From: Gammaproteobacteria bacterium
Lineage (GTDB): Bacteria > Pseudomonadota > Gammaproteobacteria > Steroidobacterales > Steroidobacteraceae
Assembly: GCA_027459765.1 (NCBI GenBank)
Contig: DAIDHD010000006.1
Span: forward strand, 1 to 64,000
DNA length: 64,000 nucleotides
Direction of reading: 5' to 3'
Shown here in pieces: positions 1-12,126 of the stretch (position 1 is the first letter of the stretch; each line of letters opens with the position of its first letter). A program made the translations under genes and the position numbers. The notes under the pieces are model-generated. The model saw only the letters and a list, made by a program, of their open reading frames with translations. It did no database searches and was not told where the DNA came from.

Positions 1-132
1 CGTCTGAATCCGCGACAAGAACGGCAACGCTTCACGCTTCAGCCCGGCGATGAGTTCTGGTATTAGATTGGGAACATCTGTATTCCAACTATCAGAACCG
101 CCAGAACCGTCGCGAAGACGCCAGCCGACATT
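1..132 (-). pseudogene. C-terminal fragment of an unidentified protein (DUF4304-like?), cut by the repeat array
   Basis: Read on the minus strand, this stretch gives a stop-free protein-like segment beginning NVGWRLRDGSGG and containing PELIAGLKREALPFLSRIQ, running off the left window edge. The ALPFL-R ending resembles the C-terminal part of DUF4304 proteins, but that match is from memory and tentative. Upstream (to the right) the frame stays open but runs straight into the 11-bp repeat array, giving low-complexity peptide (IDTQSTHNRHKIDTQS), and no plausible start codon with a ribosome-binding site is visible. Base composition is lower in GC than the rest of the window. It could be a real gene whose N-terminus was replaced by the repeat, or a decaying remnant. 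Confidence 0.4.
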
Positions 133-364
133 GTGTGTCGATTGTGTGTCGATTGTGTGTCGATTGTGGGTTGAATGTGTGTCGATTGTGTGTTGATTGT
201 GTGTCGATTGTTGGTTGATTGTTTGTCGATTGTGTGTCAATTGTGTTTCGCTTCCCTGTCGATTGCGTGTCAGCTGTCTATCGATTGTGTATCGATTTTG
301 TGTCGATTGTGTGTCGATTGTGTGTCGATTGTGGGTCGACTGAGTTTGTGGATTATGTGTCGAT
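132..364. repeat. 11-bp tandem repeat array (about 20 units of TGTGTGTCGAT)
   Basis: Twenty consecutive units stay in exact 11-bp register from 132 to 351, followed by a 13-nt last unit ending at 364, one base before the mltD ATG. Seven units are perfect TGTGTGTCGAT (starting at 132, 143, 154, 176, 198, 308 and 319). The central units are degenerate, which suggests age or expansion from the ends. No spacers separate the units, so this is not a CRISPR. Because 33 bp is eleven codons, the array reads as an 11-residue repeat in two forward frames and on the reverse strand. In the mltD frame a degenerate unit supplies a TGA at 341. There is no gene in this interval. Confidence 0.93.
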
Positions 365-1777
365 ATGCCGACTGTGTTCCTGTTCGACCGGCTGCGGGCG
401 GGCTTCGCGCTGCCGGAAGTGCAGGAGCCGGCGATCGATCAACAACTCGCCTGGTTCCAGCACAACCCGGAATACCTCGACCGGGTCTTCCAGCGCGCCC
501 AGCGCTACCTCTATCACGTGGTGTGCGAGGTCGAGGCACGCGGCATGCCGACCGAGTTCGCGCTCCTCCCCGTGGTGGAGAGCGCCTACGAGCCGTTCGC
601 CTACTCCGTGAGCCGTGCGGCCGGCCTGTGGCAGTTCATCCCGGGGACCGGGGTGCGCTTCGGCCTCAAGCAGGACTGGTGGTACGACGGCCGCCGTGAC
701 GTGATCGAATCCACCCGCGCGGCGCTCGACTACCTGCAGGCGCTGCACGACCAGTTCGACGGCGACTGGCTGCTCGCCATCGCCGCCTACAACGTCGGCG
801 AGGCCAACGTGCAGCGCCAGGCCGACTTCAACCGCGCTCACGGCCGGCCGGTGGATTTCTGGCACCTGACGCTGCCCGCCGAGACCCGTGCCTACGTGCC
901 GAAGCTGCTCGCCATGAAGCGCCTGATGGCCGAGCCCGAGCGCTATGGCCTCAACTTCGCGCCGATCCCCAACCAGCCCTACTTCGCCGTGGTCGACGTG
1001 GGCTCGCAGATCGACCTGAAGGTGGCGGCGCAGCTCGCCAACACCCCCTACGATGAACTGGTGGCCCTCAATCCGGGCTTCAACCGCTGGGCCACCGACC
1101 CGACCGGCCCGAACCGGCTCCTGGTACCGATCGACGCGGCGGACGCGATCGAGGCGGGACTGAAGAATCTCACGCCGGATGAACGGGTGCCGTACGTCAC
1201 GGTGGAGGTCCGCCGGCGCGAGACGCTCGCGAGCGTCGCACGGCGTACCGGGGTGCCGGCGCCGGTGATCGCGCGCTTGAACGATCTGCACGGCTCGCGC
1301 CTCGCGGCGGGCACGGTGCTCAAATTGCCGCAGACTCAAGGGGAACTGCCCGCCAAGGTGCTCACCGCCGCGGCCCGGGTGGACAAGCCGCAGGCCGACG
1401 CGGGCACGCGCGCGCAGCGCCCCATCGTCTATCGCGTGCGCGCCGGCGAGACGCTCTATAGCATTGCCCGCCGCCACGGCACCACGGTGAGCGCGCTCGC
1501 CAAGCTCAACAACCTGGACGCCACCGACACCCTGTCGCAGGGCCAGCGCCTGGTGATCCGCCGCGCGGGCGTGCGCAGCTACCGCGACGAGCGCGTCGGC
1601 GGCGGGCGGCGCGTGCTCTACACCGTGCGCGCCGGCGACACGGTGTACAGCATCTCGCACAAGTTCCAGGTCACGGAGGCGCAACTGAAGACCTGGAACG
1701 GCCTCAACCGCCGCCACCAGATCCGCATCGGCCAGCGGCTCGTGATGTACGTGGAAGCGAACCGCGAGCAGGGCTGA
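365..1777 (+). CDS. mltD: MltD-like membrane-bound lytic transglycosylase, N-terminus missing
   Basis: Lytic transglycosylase that cleaves peptidoglycan glycan strands. The SLT domain (about residues 45-180) has the catalytic Glu in [12 protein letters not shown] and the family motif [10 protein letters not shown]. Three LysM repeats follow, near residues 275-325, 355-400 and 418-465 (e.g. [17 protein letters not shown]). Family members begin with a signal peptide or lipobox. This ORF starts at [14 protein letters not shown], which corresponds to the mature region, and the 11-bp repeat array abuts the ATG with an in-frame TGA at 341 and no ribosome-binding site. Unless transcription and translation start in an unusual way, the product lacks an export signal. 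The remaining frame is intact. Confidence 0.88.
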   Translation: MPTVFLFDRLRAGFALPEVQEPAIDQQLAWFQHNPEYLDRVFQRAQRYLYHVVCEVEARGMPTEFALLPVVESAYEPFAYSVSRAAGLWQFIPGTGVRFGLKQDWWYDGRRDVIESTRAALDYLQALHDQFDGDWLLAIAAYNVGEANVQRQADFNRAHGRPVDFWHLTLPAETRAYVPKLLAMKRLMAEPERYGLNFAPIPNQPYFAVVDVGSQIDLKVAAQLANTPYDELVALNPGFNRWATDPTGPNRLLVPIDAADAIEAGLKNLTPDERVPYVTVEVRRRETLASVARRTGVPAPVIARLNDLHGSRLAAGTVLKLPQTQGELPAKVLTAAARVDKPQADAGTRAQRPIVYRVRAGETLYSIARRHGTTVSALAKLNNLDATDTLSQGQRLVIRRAGVRSYRDERVGGGRRVLYTVRAGDTVYSISHKFQVTEAQLKTWNGLNRRHQIRIGQRLVMYVEANREQG

Positions 1778-1832
1778 CCGGCGGCGCCGACCGCGGCGCC
1801 GCGCATTCAACGACAACACCTTGAGGACCAGC

Positions 1833-2630
1833 ATGGGATTCTTGAAGGGCAAGCGGGCCTTGATCGTCGGATTGGCCACCGACCGCTCCATCGCCTACGG
1901 CATCGCCGAGGCCATGCACCGTGAAGGCGCGGAACTCGCCTTCTCCTACATCGAGCGCATGGCCGACCGGGTGGTGCCGCTCGCCAGAGAGTTCGGATCG
2001 GAGATCACCTTTCCGATGGACGTGGGCTCGGACGAGGACATCGAGCGCGGCTTCGCGACCCTCAAAGGGCATTGGCCGGCGTTCGACATCCTGGTGCACG
2101 CGGTGGCGTTCGCGCCGCGCGAGGCGCTCGCCGGGCGCTTCGTCGACGTCACCACCCGTGAGGGCTTTCGCGTCGCGCACGACATCTCGAGCTACAGCCT
2201 GACCGCGCTCGCGCGCGCCGCCCGCCCCTTCATGCAGGGCCGCGCCGGCGCCATCGTCACCTTGAGCTATCTCGGCGCGATGCGCTCGCTGCCGAGCTAC
2301 AACGTCATGGGCCTCGCCAAGGCGAGCCTGGAGGCCAACGTGCGCTTCCTCGCCGCCGATTTGGGGCCCGAGGGCATCCGGGTCAACGGCGTCTCCGCCG
2401 GGCCCATCAAGACCCTGTCGGCGGCGGGCATCTCGGGACTGCGCCGCATGCTGCAGCACGTCGCCGCGGTCTCCCCGATCCGCCGCAACGTCACCATCGA
2501 GGACGTGGGCAACACCTGTGCATTCCTCTGCTCCGACCTCGCTGCGGGCATTACGGGGGAGATCACCTACGTCGACGGGGGCTACAATTCGGTGGGCATG
2601 GCCTTCCCGGAGGAGCCTGAGGGCGCCTGA
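1833..2630 (+). CDS. fabI: Enoyl-[acyl-carrier-protein] reductase (NADH)
   Basis: Last reductive step of each fatty acid elongation cycle, in the cytoplasm, reducing trans-2-enoyl-ACP with NADH. The protein is a 265-residue short-chain dehydrogenase with the FabI-type nucleotide site [16 protein letters not shown] near the N-terminus and the FabI Y-x6-K active site ([11 protein letters not shown]) instead of the usual Y-x3-K. It ends with the typical [13 protein letters not shown]. The ORF track starts at TTG 1821, but ATG 1833 has GAGGA about six bases upstream and gives the conserved start MGFLKGKR. It follows mltD by 55 bp on the same strand. FabI is the usual target of triclosan-type inhibitors. 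Confidence 0.95.
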   Translation: MGFLKGKRALIVGLATDRSIAYGIAEAMHREGAELAFSYIERMADRVVPLAREFGSEITFPMDVGSDEDIERGFATLKGHWPAFDILVHAVAFAPREALAGRFVDVTTREGFRVAHDISSYSLTALARAARPFMQGRAGAIVTLSYLGAMRSLPSYNVMGLAKASLEANVRFLAADLGPEGIRVNGVSAGPIKTLSAAGISGLRRMLQHVAAVSPIRRNVTIEDVGNTCAFLCSDLAAGITGEITYVDGGYNSVGMAFPEEPEGA

Positions 2631-2804
2631 GCGCCTTGCGCAGCGCGGGCAGCCGGAACCGGCAGGCAGGGTCTGCCGTCCAACTGGCGGGCGTGCCACG
2701 GCGACGGCTCAGCGCGTCTGTCCTCCGGCGTTGGGGAGCGTGCGTTGTTGCGTGTAGGGGCGGTCCCGCAGGGCCGCCTGAACGTTCGAAACGAGGCAAG
2801 GAAT

Positions 2805-3407
2805 ATGTCAAATCGAGGGCTTGTTCGATTGATCGCCACCGCCGGGCTGACGAGCGCGCTCGCCGCCTGCGCCAATCTTCCCGTCACCGTCGACGTGAAC
2901 CCCAACCTCTCCGCCAGCATGTGCCACAACTACGCCTTCGCGCCCACGCACGTGCCGAGCGGCGGCCAAGGCGCGTTCGGCAACCCGATCAACGCCGAGC
3001 GGCTGCGCGTCGCGGTGGAGAATCACCTCGCCGCCCGCGGGCTCGCCAAGGTGGACCTGAAGGACGCCGACTGCGTGGTGGGCTACGCCATGGGCTCTCG
3101 CCAGGTCATGGACCAGTACTACGGCGGCTTGGGCGCCATGTGGGGCTTCGGCTGGGGCTGGTACGGCGGCTACGGCTACTGGGGCGGGCCGTGGGGCTAC
3201 GACGGCACCTACGTCTACGACGAGACCCGCATCACCGTGGATCTTTTCGAGGCCAAGACCCACAAGCCGATCTGGCACGCCTATGTGACCGAGAGCGTGT
3301 CGGACTTGAAGGGCCCGCGTGCCGACGAGCACATCAACGTCGGCGTGGACGCGATCTTCGGCAAGTTCCCGATCCCGGCGCCGGCCGCGGCGGCGCCGGC
3401 GCATTAG
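2805..3407 (+). CDS. DUF4136-type outer-membrane lipoprotein
   Basis: Predicted lipoprotein of 200 residues. The signal peptide MSNRGLVRLIATAGLTSALAAC ends in a good lipobox (LAAC), so the mature protein should begin at that Cys and be lipid-anchored. The middle carries an aromatic/glycine-rich run (WGFGWGWYGGYGYWGGPWGY), and the following part has the ITVDLFEAKTHKPIWHA segment typical of DUF4136 proteins, whose function is unknown. The start at ATG 2805 is preferred over ATG 2745 because it has GAGG eight bases upstream and leads directly into the signal peptide. The tail is a short Ala/Pro-rich stretch. It stands alone between fabI and the hipBA locus. Confidence 0.85.
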   Translation: MSNRGLVRLIATAGLTSALAACANLPVTVDVNPNLSASMCHNYAFAPTHVPSGGQGAFGNPINAERLRVAVENHLAARGLAKVDLKDADCVVGYAMGSRQVMDQYYGGLGAMWGFGWGWYGGYGYWGGPWGYDGTYVYDETRITVDLFEAKTHKPIWHAYVTESVSDLKGPRADEHINVGVDAIFGKFPIPAPAAAAPAH

Positions 3408-3426
3408 GGACTGCGCTCGCGGTCAG

Positions 3427-4725
3427 TCAGGGTTGGCGCGCTTCGGCGCTCGCCAGTGCGCGCGCCTGACGCGCCGACTCGTGCTCGAACGCGGGCTCGA
3501 GATCAGCGACGTCGCGCGCGCTCAGGCCGATGTCTGGAGCGGCCGCGAGGGTACGCCATTGCGCGAGTTTCGTCGCAACGGTACCGGCAACCCGCTCGGC
3601 TTCGGACCTTTGCATGTCGAAGTACTCGGCCTCGGAGCATAGTTGCTCCAGGGACGTGATTGGACCCGAGGCTTCGCTCAACCAGGTCTTCGACTCTTTT
3701 TCCTTGTCAGGGAAGGGGTTCACGTCGAAGGCCGGCGCAAGGCGCCACCGCCCTTCCCCGGCGTAGAGAAACCCGACGTTCCAAAGGTGGTCATCGACGT
3801 TCGTGACGAGCAGATTGATGAGCAAGCGCCGCCAGAGCTCGCGGAGGTCAGCCGACGGCACCGCGCTCACGCGTCGAATCGCATCGGCGAGTTCCGTATA
3901 CGCGCGATCCTCCTCTCGACGAGCCTGCAACAGCGAGCCTCCCGAGAGGTAGGGGATGCGAGCTCCGTCGGCCGTACGATCAAAGCGGCGCACGACGGCA
4001 ATATCCGTGTTTTCGACCCGAATCACCCGCGCCGCGGCGGCCTGACAACCCGCATGTGCGACCAGACGCAGGGCAAGGACCTCGCTGCGCACGATCGAGC
4101 GCTCGTCGCTCAGGCTCGGGAACTTGCCGATCGCAAGCGAGCCATCCTCGTCGATGACCGTGCATTTCGGGCGCAAGCCGCCGAGGGACGTGGCTTTCCC
4201 CTGCAGGTAGTCGAGATCAGCGTCGTCTTCCGAGCCTTCTTCCACCCTGCGCGCGGCCGCCGATACGCGGCCGAGATCGACAAGTTGCGGTGTTCTGAAT
4301 GGGTCGCCGGATCCCAGGAAGCGGCCATTTTCGTCGGCGAGGCGTAACGCGCCGATTCGACTGAAGTCATCGACCGCCGCCAAGTAGTCCATGGCGGTCA
4401 GCGAGCGAAGATCGGGGTCATTTGCGCGCCGTTTGGCGTGTGCCCGACTGATGACGCGCCTCCCCCAGGCATCGGGCGCCGTATCGGCGATGGCGCCGGG
4501 AAACGGCGAGTCCAAGGCACTGAGCGCACGCCGTGTGCTGAACTCGGCCTGCAGCGGCAGATCGGGAGAGACTTCGAATCTTTCGGGCGAGCGCAGCCAC
4601 TGCGTCGAATACCCGAAGCTCGAGTACTCACGATGACCGTCGCGTACGAATGAAAGGCGACCCACTGGAACCGCCTGGGCACCCAGGTCAACTCGTACGG
4701 TTCGCCGGTACGCCTGCGCCTTCAC
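3427..4725 (-). CDS. hipA: HipA-family serine/threonine kinase toxin
   Basis: Toxin of a type II toxin-antitoxin pair. E. coli HipA phosphorylates glutamyl-tRNA synthetase; the target here is unknown. The 432-residue protein has the HipA N-subdomain, the P-loop-like segment ATSLGGLRPK (counterpart of the E. coli region with the autophosphorylated Ser), an ATP-binding Lys in LAIGKFPS, the catalytic-loop motif TNVDDHLWN, and the metal-binding Asp in LAPAFDVNP. All key residues look present, so it should be an active kinase. Its GTG start overlaps the hipB stop by four bases (GTGA), so the two are co-translated. The region is lower in GC than its flanks, consistent with horizontal acquisition. 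Confidence 0.9.
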   Translation of the reverse strand: MKAQAYRRTVRVDLGAQAVPVGRLSFVRDGHREYSSFGYSTQWLRSPERFEVSPDLPLQAEFSTRRALSALDSPFPGAIADTAPDAWGRRVISRAHAKRRANDPDLRSLTAMDYLAAVDDFSRIGALRLADENGRFLGSGDPFRTPQLVDLGRVSAAARRVEEGSEDDADLDYLQGKATSLGGLRPKCTVIDEDGSLAIGKFPSLSDERSIVRSEVLALRLVAHAGCQAAAARVIRVENTDIAVVRRFDRTADGARIPYLSGGSLLQARREEDRAYTELADAIRRVSAVPSADLRELWRRLLINLLVTNVDDHLWNVGFLYAGEGRWRLAPAFDVNPFPDKEKESKTWLSEASGPITSLEQLCSEAEYFDMQRSEAERVAGTVATKLAQWRTLAAAPDIGLSARDVADLEPAFEHESARQARALASAEARQP

Positions 4726-5048
4726 ATCGCGGCCTTCGGCTGACGCTTCTTGCGGATACGCTTGGGCAACTCTTCGTTCATCAACAAGAGCCCCAGTTCG
4801 TCGGCGCCGGTATCCAAAAGCTGTTCCAGGCGCTGCACTTCACCGAGGACACAGAGAATTCGCGCCAGATGCGCGAGAGATCCGCTTGGTTCACCCTTTT
4901 CCAGTCGCTTGAGCGTGTTGAGCCCGATGCCGCTCCTCTCTGCCAGCGACGCCTGGGAGTACTTGCGGCGACGTCGCAGCAGCGCCAGATCCTGGCCCAG
5001 TTTCAGGAGCGCTCGGGAGGCCGGCAAAGGCAGAGGATACCGTTTCAT
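4722..5048 (-). CDS. hipB: HipB-like antitoxin / XRE repressor
   Basis: Antitoxin and autorepressor partner of the adjacent HipA. The 108-residue protein has an XRE helix-turn-helix at about residues 17-72 (LGQDLALLRRRRKYSQASLAERSGIGLNTLKRLE), followed by a hydrophobic helix and a basic tail KRIRKKRQPK. The HTH normally binds operator DNA upstream of the operon and buries HipA in an inactive complex. It is transcribed first, and its stop codon overlaps the hipA GTG. Upstream lie a perfect -10 hexamer and inverted GAGCT repeats that look like its own binding sites. Confidence 0.88.
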   Translation of the reverse strand: MKRYPLPLPASRALLKLGQDLALLRRRRKYSQASLAERSGIGLNTLKRLEKGEPSGSLAHLARILCVLGEVQRLEQLLDTGADELGLLLMNEELPKRIRKKRQPKAAM

Positions 5049-5104
5049 TATAGCTCCAATATGAGCTTCTAACGAATTTAAGAGCCCACAAGAGAGCTAT
5101 TATA
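5047..5104 (-). promoter_or_regulatory. hipBA promoter and candidate HipB operators
   Basis: On the minus strand a perfect TATAAT lies at 5104-5099, with a TTGCGA 19 bp upstream as a possible -35. The sequence ATTATAGCTC at 5047-5056 and its near inverse GAGCTATTAT at 5094-5103 (one mismatch) sit symmetrically over the start codon and the -10 box. A second perfect inverted pair, AGCTC-N6-GAGCT, occupies 5052-5067 over the ribosome-binding region. This arrangement would let the antitoxin block both transcription and translation. Binding is inferred from symmetry and position. Confidence 0.6.
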
Positions 5105-5130
5105 CCCTGTGCGCCAGATATGCTCGCAAC

Positions 5131-5754
5131 TCACCGACGACGCATCGCCGGCCGGTGCACGAAGGCGTAGTACAGCGCCGCGAGCACCGCGCCGGCGAGC
5201 ACGACCAGCAGCGCGAAGCGGCGTAGCGACCCGGCGATCAGCGCCGGGTGGTCGCCGGCGGTCTTGCCGAGCCAGGCGAGCACCGAACACCACACCAACG
5301 ACCCCATGAGCGTGGCGGCGGCGTAGCCGCGGTAGTCGAGCCGCAGGATCCCCGCCGGTATGCCGATGAGGTGGCGGATGATGGGCAATAGCCGCGCGAA
5401 GAACACGCCCGCCCAGCCGTAGTGCGCGCTGAAGCCTTCGGCGAGCGTGATCTGGCGCGCGCTCAAGGCGAAGTAGGGTCCGAACCGCAGTACGAGCGGC
5501 CGGCCGAGCGCGCGCGCGGCGAGGTACATGAGCGTGGCGCCGAGCCAGGATCCGGCGGTGCCGGCGAGCACCACCCCGGTGATCGACAGGTGACCCTGGG
5601 TGTGGGCCACGTAGGCCGCCGGTGGGATGACGAGTTCGCTCGGCACCGGCACCAGCGTGCTCTCGAGCGCCATCAGCCCCGCGATCAGCCAGTAACCGCC
5701 CTGGTCGAGCCCGGCGAGATACCGGTCGATGACGTGCGCGAGGAGCGCGTGCAC
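5131..5754 (-). CDS. DedA-family membrane protein (SNARE-associated/VTT domain)
   Basis: Inner-membrane protein of 207 residues in the DedA family; family members act in lipid flipping and membrane homeostasis, notably undecaprenyl-phosphate recycling. Visible features are the early amphipathic/membrane segment with the ESTLVPVPSELVIPPAAY motif (E and P-rich re-entrant loop), a central GSWLGATLMYLAARALG helix, the FARLLPIIRHLIGIPAG motif containing the conserved Arg, and a C-terminal hydrophobic helix. GTG at 5754 is the start. It lies 17 bp after the ppiD stop in the same direction, so it is probably the last gene of that transcription unit. Confidence 0.88.
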   Translation of the reverse strand: MHALLAHVIDRYLAGLDQGGYWLIAGLMALESTLVPVPSELVIPPAAYVAHTQGHLSITGVVLAGTAGSWLGATLMYLAARALGRPLVLRFGPYFALSARQITLAEGFSAHYGWAGVFFARLLPIIRHLIGIPAGILRLDYRGYAAATLMGSLVWCSVLAWLGKTAGDHPALIAGSLRRFALLVVLAGAVLAALYYAFVHRPAMRRR

Positions 5755-5771
5755 GGCAATCCCCGGCCGCG

Positions 5772-7670
5772 CTACTCGATCGCCTGGGGATTGAGCACGA
5801 CCTTGGCGTCGTCACGGGCCGCCGCCGCGTAGGTCTGCGCCTCGAGCGCCGCCTCGCGTGCCGCGAACTGGCGCTTCAGGGCGATCGCCTCCGTGGCCGC
5901 GTCACTGGACGGATCGACACGCGCGCCGCTCACGTCGAGCACCGCCGCGTCGCCGTCCTTCAAGGCCACCTCGGCGAACACCGGCGCCTTGTCGGGCTTC
6001 GGCCCCGCGAAGGCGCGCTCGCGAATCTCCTGCGGCACGCTCGCATCGCTGCGCCCGATGTACTTGGGCGCGTTCGCGGTGACGCCGAGGCCCTTGGCCA
6101 CGGCCTCCAGCGACTCGCCCGCCTTGAGCTTGTCGATGGCCGCCTGGGCGGCCGCCGTGGCAAGTTCCACGCCGCGTGCCTTCTGCCAGGCCGCGAGCAC
6201 CGCGTCGTGCACCTCGGCGAGCGGCTTCTGCTGCGGCACCTGGTGGTTGGTCGCGCGCAGCACCACGCCGCGGCCCTGGTCCATCTCGACGATGGGGCTC
6301 AAGTGACCGTCGAGCACGTCCTGGCTGAAGGCGGCCTCGATGACCTTGGGATTGGCGCCGAGGGCGCCGCCGCCGCTCGCGCGGCTGAAGCCGGTCACGC
6401 TCTGCACCGTCAGGCCCGCCTTCTTGGCCACCGCCGCGAGGTCGGTGCCGTTCTGCAGCGCCGCGTCGGCGAGCTGATCCTGGGCGGCATTGAAGAGCCG
6501 CTCCGCCTCGCTGCGACGGTATTCCGATTCCAGATCGGCCTTGGCCTGTTCGAACGTCTTGGTGCTCGCCGGCTGGATACCCTCGAGCTTCAGGACGTGA
6601 TAGCCGAACTGGGTCTTCACGGGGCCGCGGATCTCGCCCTCCTTCATGGAGAACGCGGCGTCGGCGAACGGCGCCACGAAGGCCTTACGCTCCGACCAGC
6701 CGAGATCGCCGCCCTGCGGGGCGGAACCCGGATCCTGAGAGAGCTCCTTGGCGAGCTTGGCGAAGTCCTCGCCCGCTTGCGCGCGCTTCAGCGCCACCTC
6801 TGCCTTGGCCTTGGCGGCGGCGTCGTCCTTCGGGTCGTTGACGGCGATGAGGATGTGCCGCACCCGCCGCTGCTCCGCTTGCGTGAAGCGCTCCGGCGTC
6901 TTCTGCTTCTGTTCCTCGAAATAGGCCTTGAGCTGATCGTCGGTGACTTGGACCTTGGCGGCGAGGTCGGCGAGCGAGAGCTCGACGTACTGCAGGTCGA
7001 CCGTCTCCGGGGTCATGTAGTCGGACTTGTGCGCCTCGTAATAGGCCTTCACCGCGGCCTCGTCCGGCGTCACGCTCTTGGCGTAGGCGGCCGCGGAGAG
7101 CGTGAAGTAGCCCACCTCGCGCTGTTCGCGGGTGAGGGCCCGCACGCGCGCCACTTCCGAGGGCGTCGCGAAGCTGGAGGCCGACAGATCGCTCGCCAGC
7201 TGGCGCGCCTTCAAGTCACGCCGGAACAGCGTCTCGATCTCCGCCACCGAACGGCCCTGCGCGCGCAGCACCGCCACCGCGTGCGCGAGGTCGAACTTGC
7301 CGTCCACCTGGAACGCCGGGATGCGCGCCATCTCCGCGAGCAGCGCCGCGTCGCTGACGCGATAACCCAGATCGTCGGTGCGGGTCACGAGCGCGGCGTT
7401 GTCTACGTATTCGTCGAGCACGCGCTTCTTGATCTCGTTGCGGCGCGCCTCGTCGAGGGCGCCGTTCGCCTGGCGCTCGGCCTGGGCGAGTTCGCTCTGG
7501 TAGGCCTGGCGCACGTCGTTGGCGCCGATCTCCAGGCCGTTGACCTTGGCCGCGTAGGTCGGAGCACCCAGCGTCCAGTTGATTCCCCAGAGCACGAACA
7601 CGAGCGCGATTGCGCCCAAAACGACATAGGCCACCCAGCCGGTGAGCTTGTCGTGAATGGTCTGCAGCAC
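5772..7670 (-). CDS. ppiD: Periplasmic folding chaperone PpiD
   Basis: Inner-membrane-anchored periplasmic chaperone that meets outer-membrane proteins leaving the Sec translocon. The 632 residues comprise one N-terminal membrane helix ([18 protein letters not shown]), a SurA_N-type chaperone region (about 40-190), one parvulin domain (about 265-365, [12 protein letters not shown] to [10 protein letters not shown]), and a long C-terminal chaperone region. PpiD parvulin domains are usually catalytically weak. The start is GTG at 7670 with AGGG eight bases upstream. In E. coli the order is lon-hupB-ppiD; here two tRNA genes occupy the hupB position. Confidence 0.9.
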   Translation of the reverse strand: MLQTIHDKLTGWVAYVVLGAIALVFVLWGINWTLGAPTYAAKVNGLEIGANDVRQAYQSELAQAERQANGALDEARRNEIKKRVLDEYVDNAALVTRTDDLGYRVSDAALLAEMARIPAFQVDGKFDLAHAVAVLRAQGRSVAEIETLFRRDLKARQLASDLSASSFATPSEVARVRALTREQREVGYFTLSAAAYAKSVTPDEAAVKAYYEAHKSDYMTPETVDLQYVELSLADLAAKVQVTDDQLKAYFEEQKQKTPERFTQAEQRRVRHILIAVNDPKDDAAAKAKAEVALKRAQAGEDFAKLAKELSQDPGSAPQGGDLGWSERKAFVAPFADAAFSMKEGEIRGPVKTQFGYHVLKLEGIQPASTKTFEQAKADLESEYRRSEAERLFNAAQDQLADAALQNGTDLAAVAKKAGLTVQSVTGFSRASGGGALGANPKVIEAAFSQDVLDGHLSPIVEMDQGRGVVLRATNHQVPQQKPLAEVHDAVLAAWQKARGVELATAAAQAAIDKLKAGESLEAVAKGLGVTANAPKYIGRSDASVPQEIRERAFAGPKPDKAPVFAEVALKDGDAAVLDVSGARVDPSSDAATEAIALKRQFAAREAALEAQTYAAAARDDAKVVLNPQAIE

Positions 7671-7774
7671 CTTTGAAGCCCTCTTTCGCGACCGACCCGC
7701 ACCGTCCGCACGCGCTCATCGCGCGGCGCGGCCTTCTGTCCAAGGCCGCGCGGGACGCTCACTTTTAAAGGAAA

Positions 7775-7851
7775 TGGCGGAGTGGACGGGACTCGAACCC
7801 GCGACCCCCGGCGTGACAGGCCGGTATTCTAACCAGCTGAACTACCACTCC
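7775..7851 (-). tRNA. tRNA-Asp (GTC)
   Basis: Reverse-complement cloverleaf of 77 nt beginning GGAGTGGTAGTTCAGCTGG, with anticodon loop CTGTCAC (anticodon GTC), the T-loop GGTTCGAGTCC and an encoded CCA. It closely matches the E. coli tRNA-Asp pattern. It is the first mature RNA after ppiD's 5' end in genome order and sits 6 bp from tRNA-Val, so the two are probably processed from one transcript. Confidence 0.96.
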
Positions 7852-7857
7852 GCGTGC

Positions 7858-7933
7858 TGGTGGGTGCTGAGGGGATCGAACCCCCGACCCTCGCCGTGTA
7901 AAAGCGATGCTCTACCAGCTGAGCTAAGCACCC
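7858..7933 (-). tRNA. tRNA-Val (TAC)
   Basis: Reverse-complement cloverleaf of 76 nt: GGGTGCTTAGCTCAGCTGG, anticodon loop TTTACAC (anticodon TAC), T-loop GGTTCGATCCC, discriminator A and an encoded CCA. It lies 69 bp downstream of the lon stop on the same strand, followed by tRNA-Asp and ppiD. Confidence 0.96.
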
Positions 7934-8002
7934 TCGTGAAGGCGAACCCTCCTGGAAGAGGCGCGAGAGTGTACGCGACCCTCGCGCCCTTGGGCAAGCC
8001 TT

Positions 8003-10456
<2,454 letters not shown>

Positions 10457-10517
10457 GTAAGATTCGCTCGCCTTAAAGGTAGTTGCGCCGCGCGGACGTT
10501 CCGCGCGGCACCCAAGG

Positions 10518-10546
10518 AGATGCGGCCGCCGACCGCGAGTTTCAAG
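10518..10546 (-). promoter_or_regulatory. Sigma-32 (heat-shock) promoter for lon
   Basis: On the minus strand CTTGAAA (10546-10540), a perfect RpoH -35 element, is followed after 14 bp by CCGCATCT (10525-10518), one mismatch from the -10 consensus CCCCATnT. Spacing is within the normal range. Transcription would start near 10510 and give a leader of about 50 nt before the lon GTG. The -35 begins right at the clpX stop codon, so lon can be induced independently of clpPX. Confidence 0.72.
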
Positions 10547-10547
10547 A

Positions 10548-11873
<1,326 letters not shown>

Positions 11874-11936
11874 GCTGTCCTCAAGTTACCCGCCGCGGGC
11901 CCGAAGGATCGAGGCTCGCAGCGGCTTGCGAATCAC

Positions 11937-11964
11937 TATATAGCACCGGGGCGACCGCGCGCAA
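11937..11964 (-). promoter_or_regulatory. Candidate sigma-70 promoter for clpX
   Basis: On the minus strand TTGCGC (11964-11959), 16 bp, then TATATA (11942-11937) stands out in an otherwise very GC-rich 253-bp gap between clpP and clpX. The predicted start lies near 11930, about 55 nt before the clpX ATG. The rest of the gap (11965-12126) shows no ORF with coding character and no clear hairpin with a T-run. Confidence 0.5.
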
Positions 11965-12126
11965 AGCGGCCCCCGGCAGGGGTGTGAAGTTCATCAGATC
12001 GCCTGCGGCGGCGGCGCGGCGGGAGACGCGTCACGCGAAGGACCGCACCAATTGCGGCTTTCCCCGCACCGCCCGGCGCGTGCACCGCGCCATCGAGGAG
12101 GCGCGTCCGGCCAACGGTCGTGCCGC

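Noticed and set aside
132-364. CRISPR array
   Set aside because: Units are 11 bp and directly adjacent, with no spacers and no cas genes nearby.
175-699. Plus-strand ORFs 175-699 and 219-611 spanning the repeat array
   Set aside because: Their N-terminal halves are translated 11-bp repeats and their C-terminal halves are out-of-frame shadow of mltD; no ribosome-binding site or recognisable domain.
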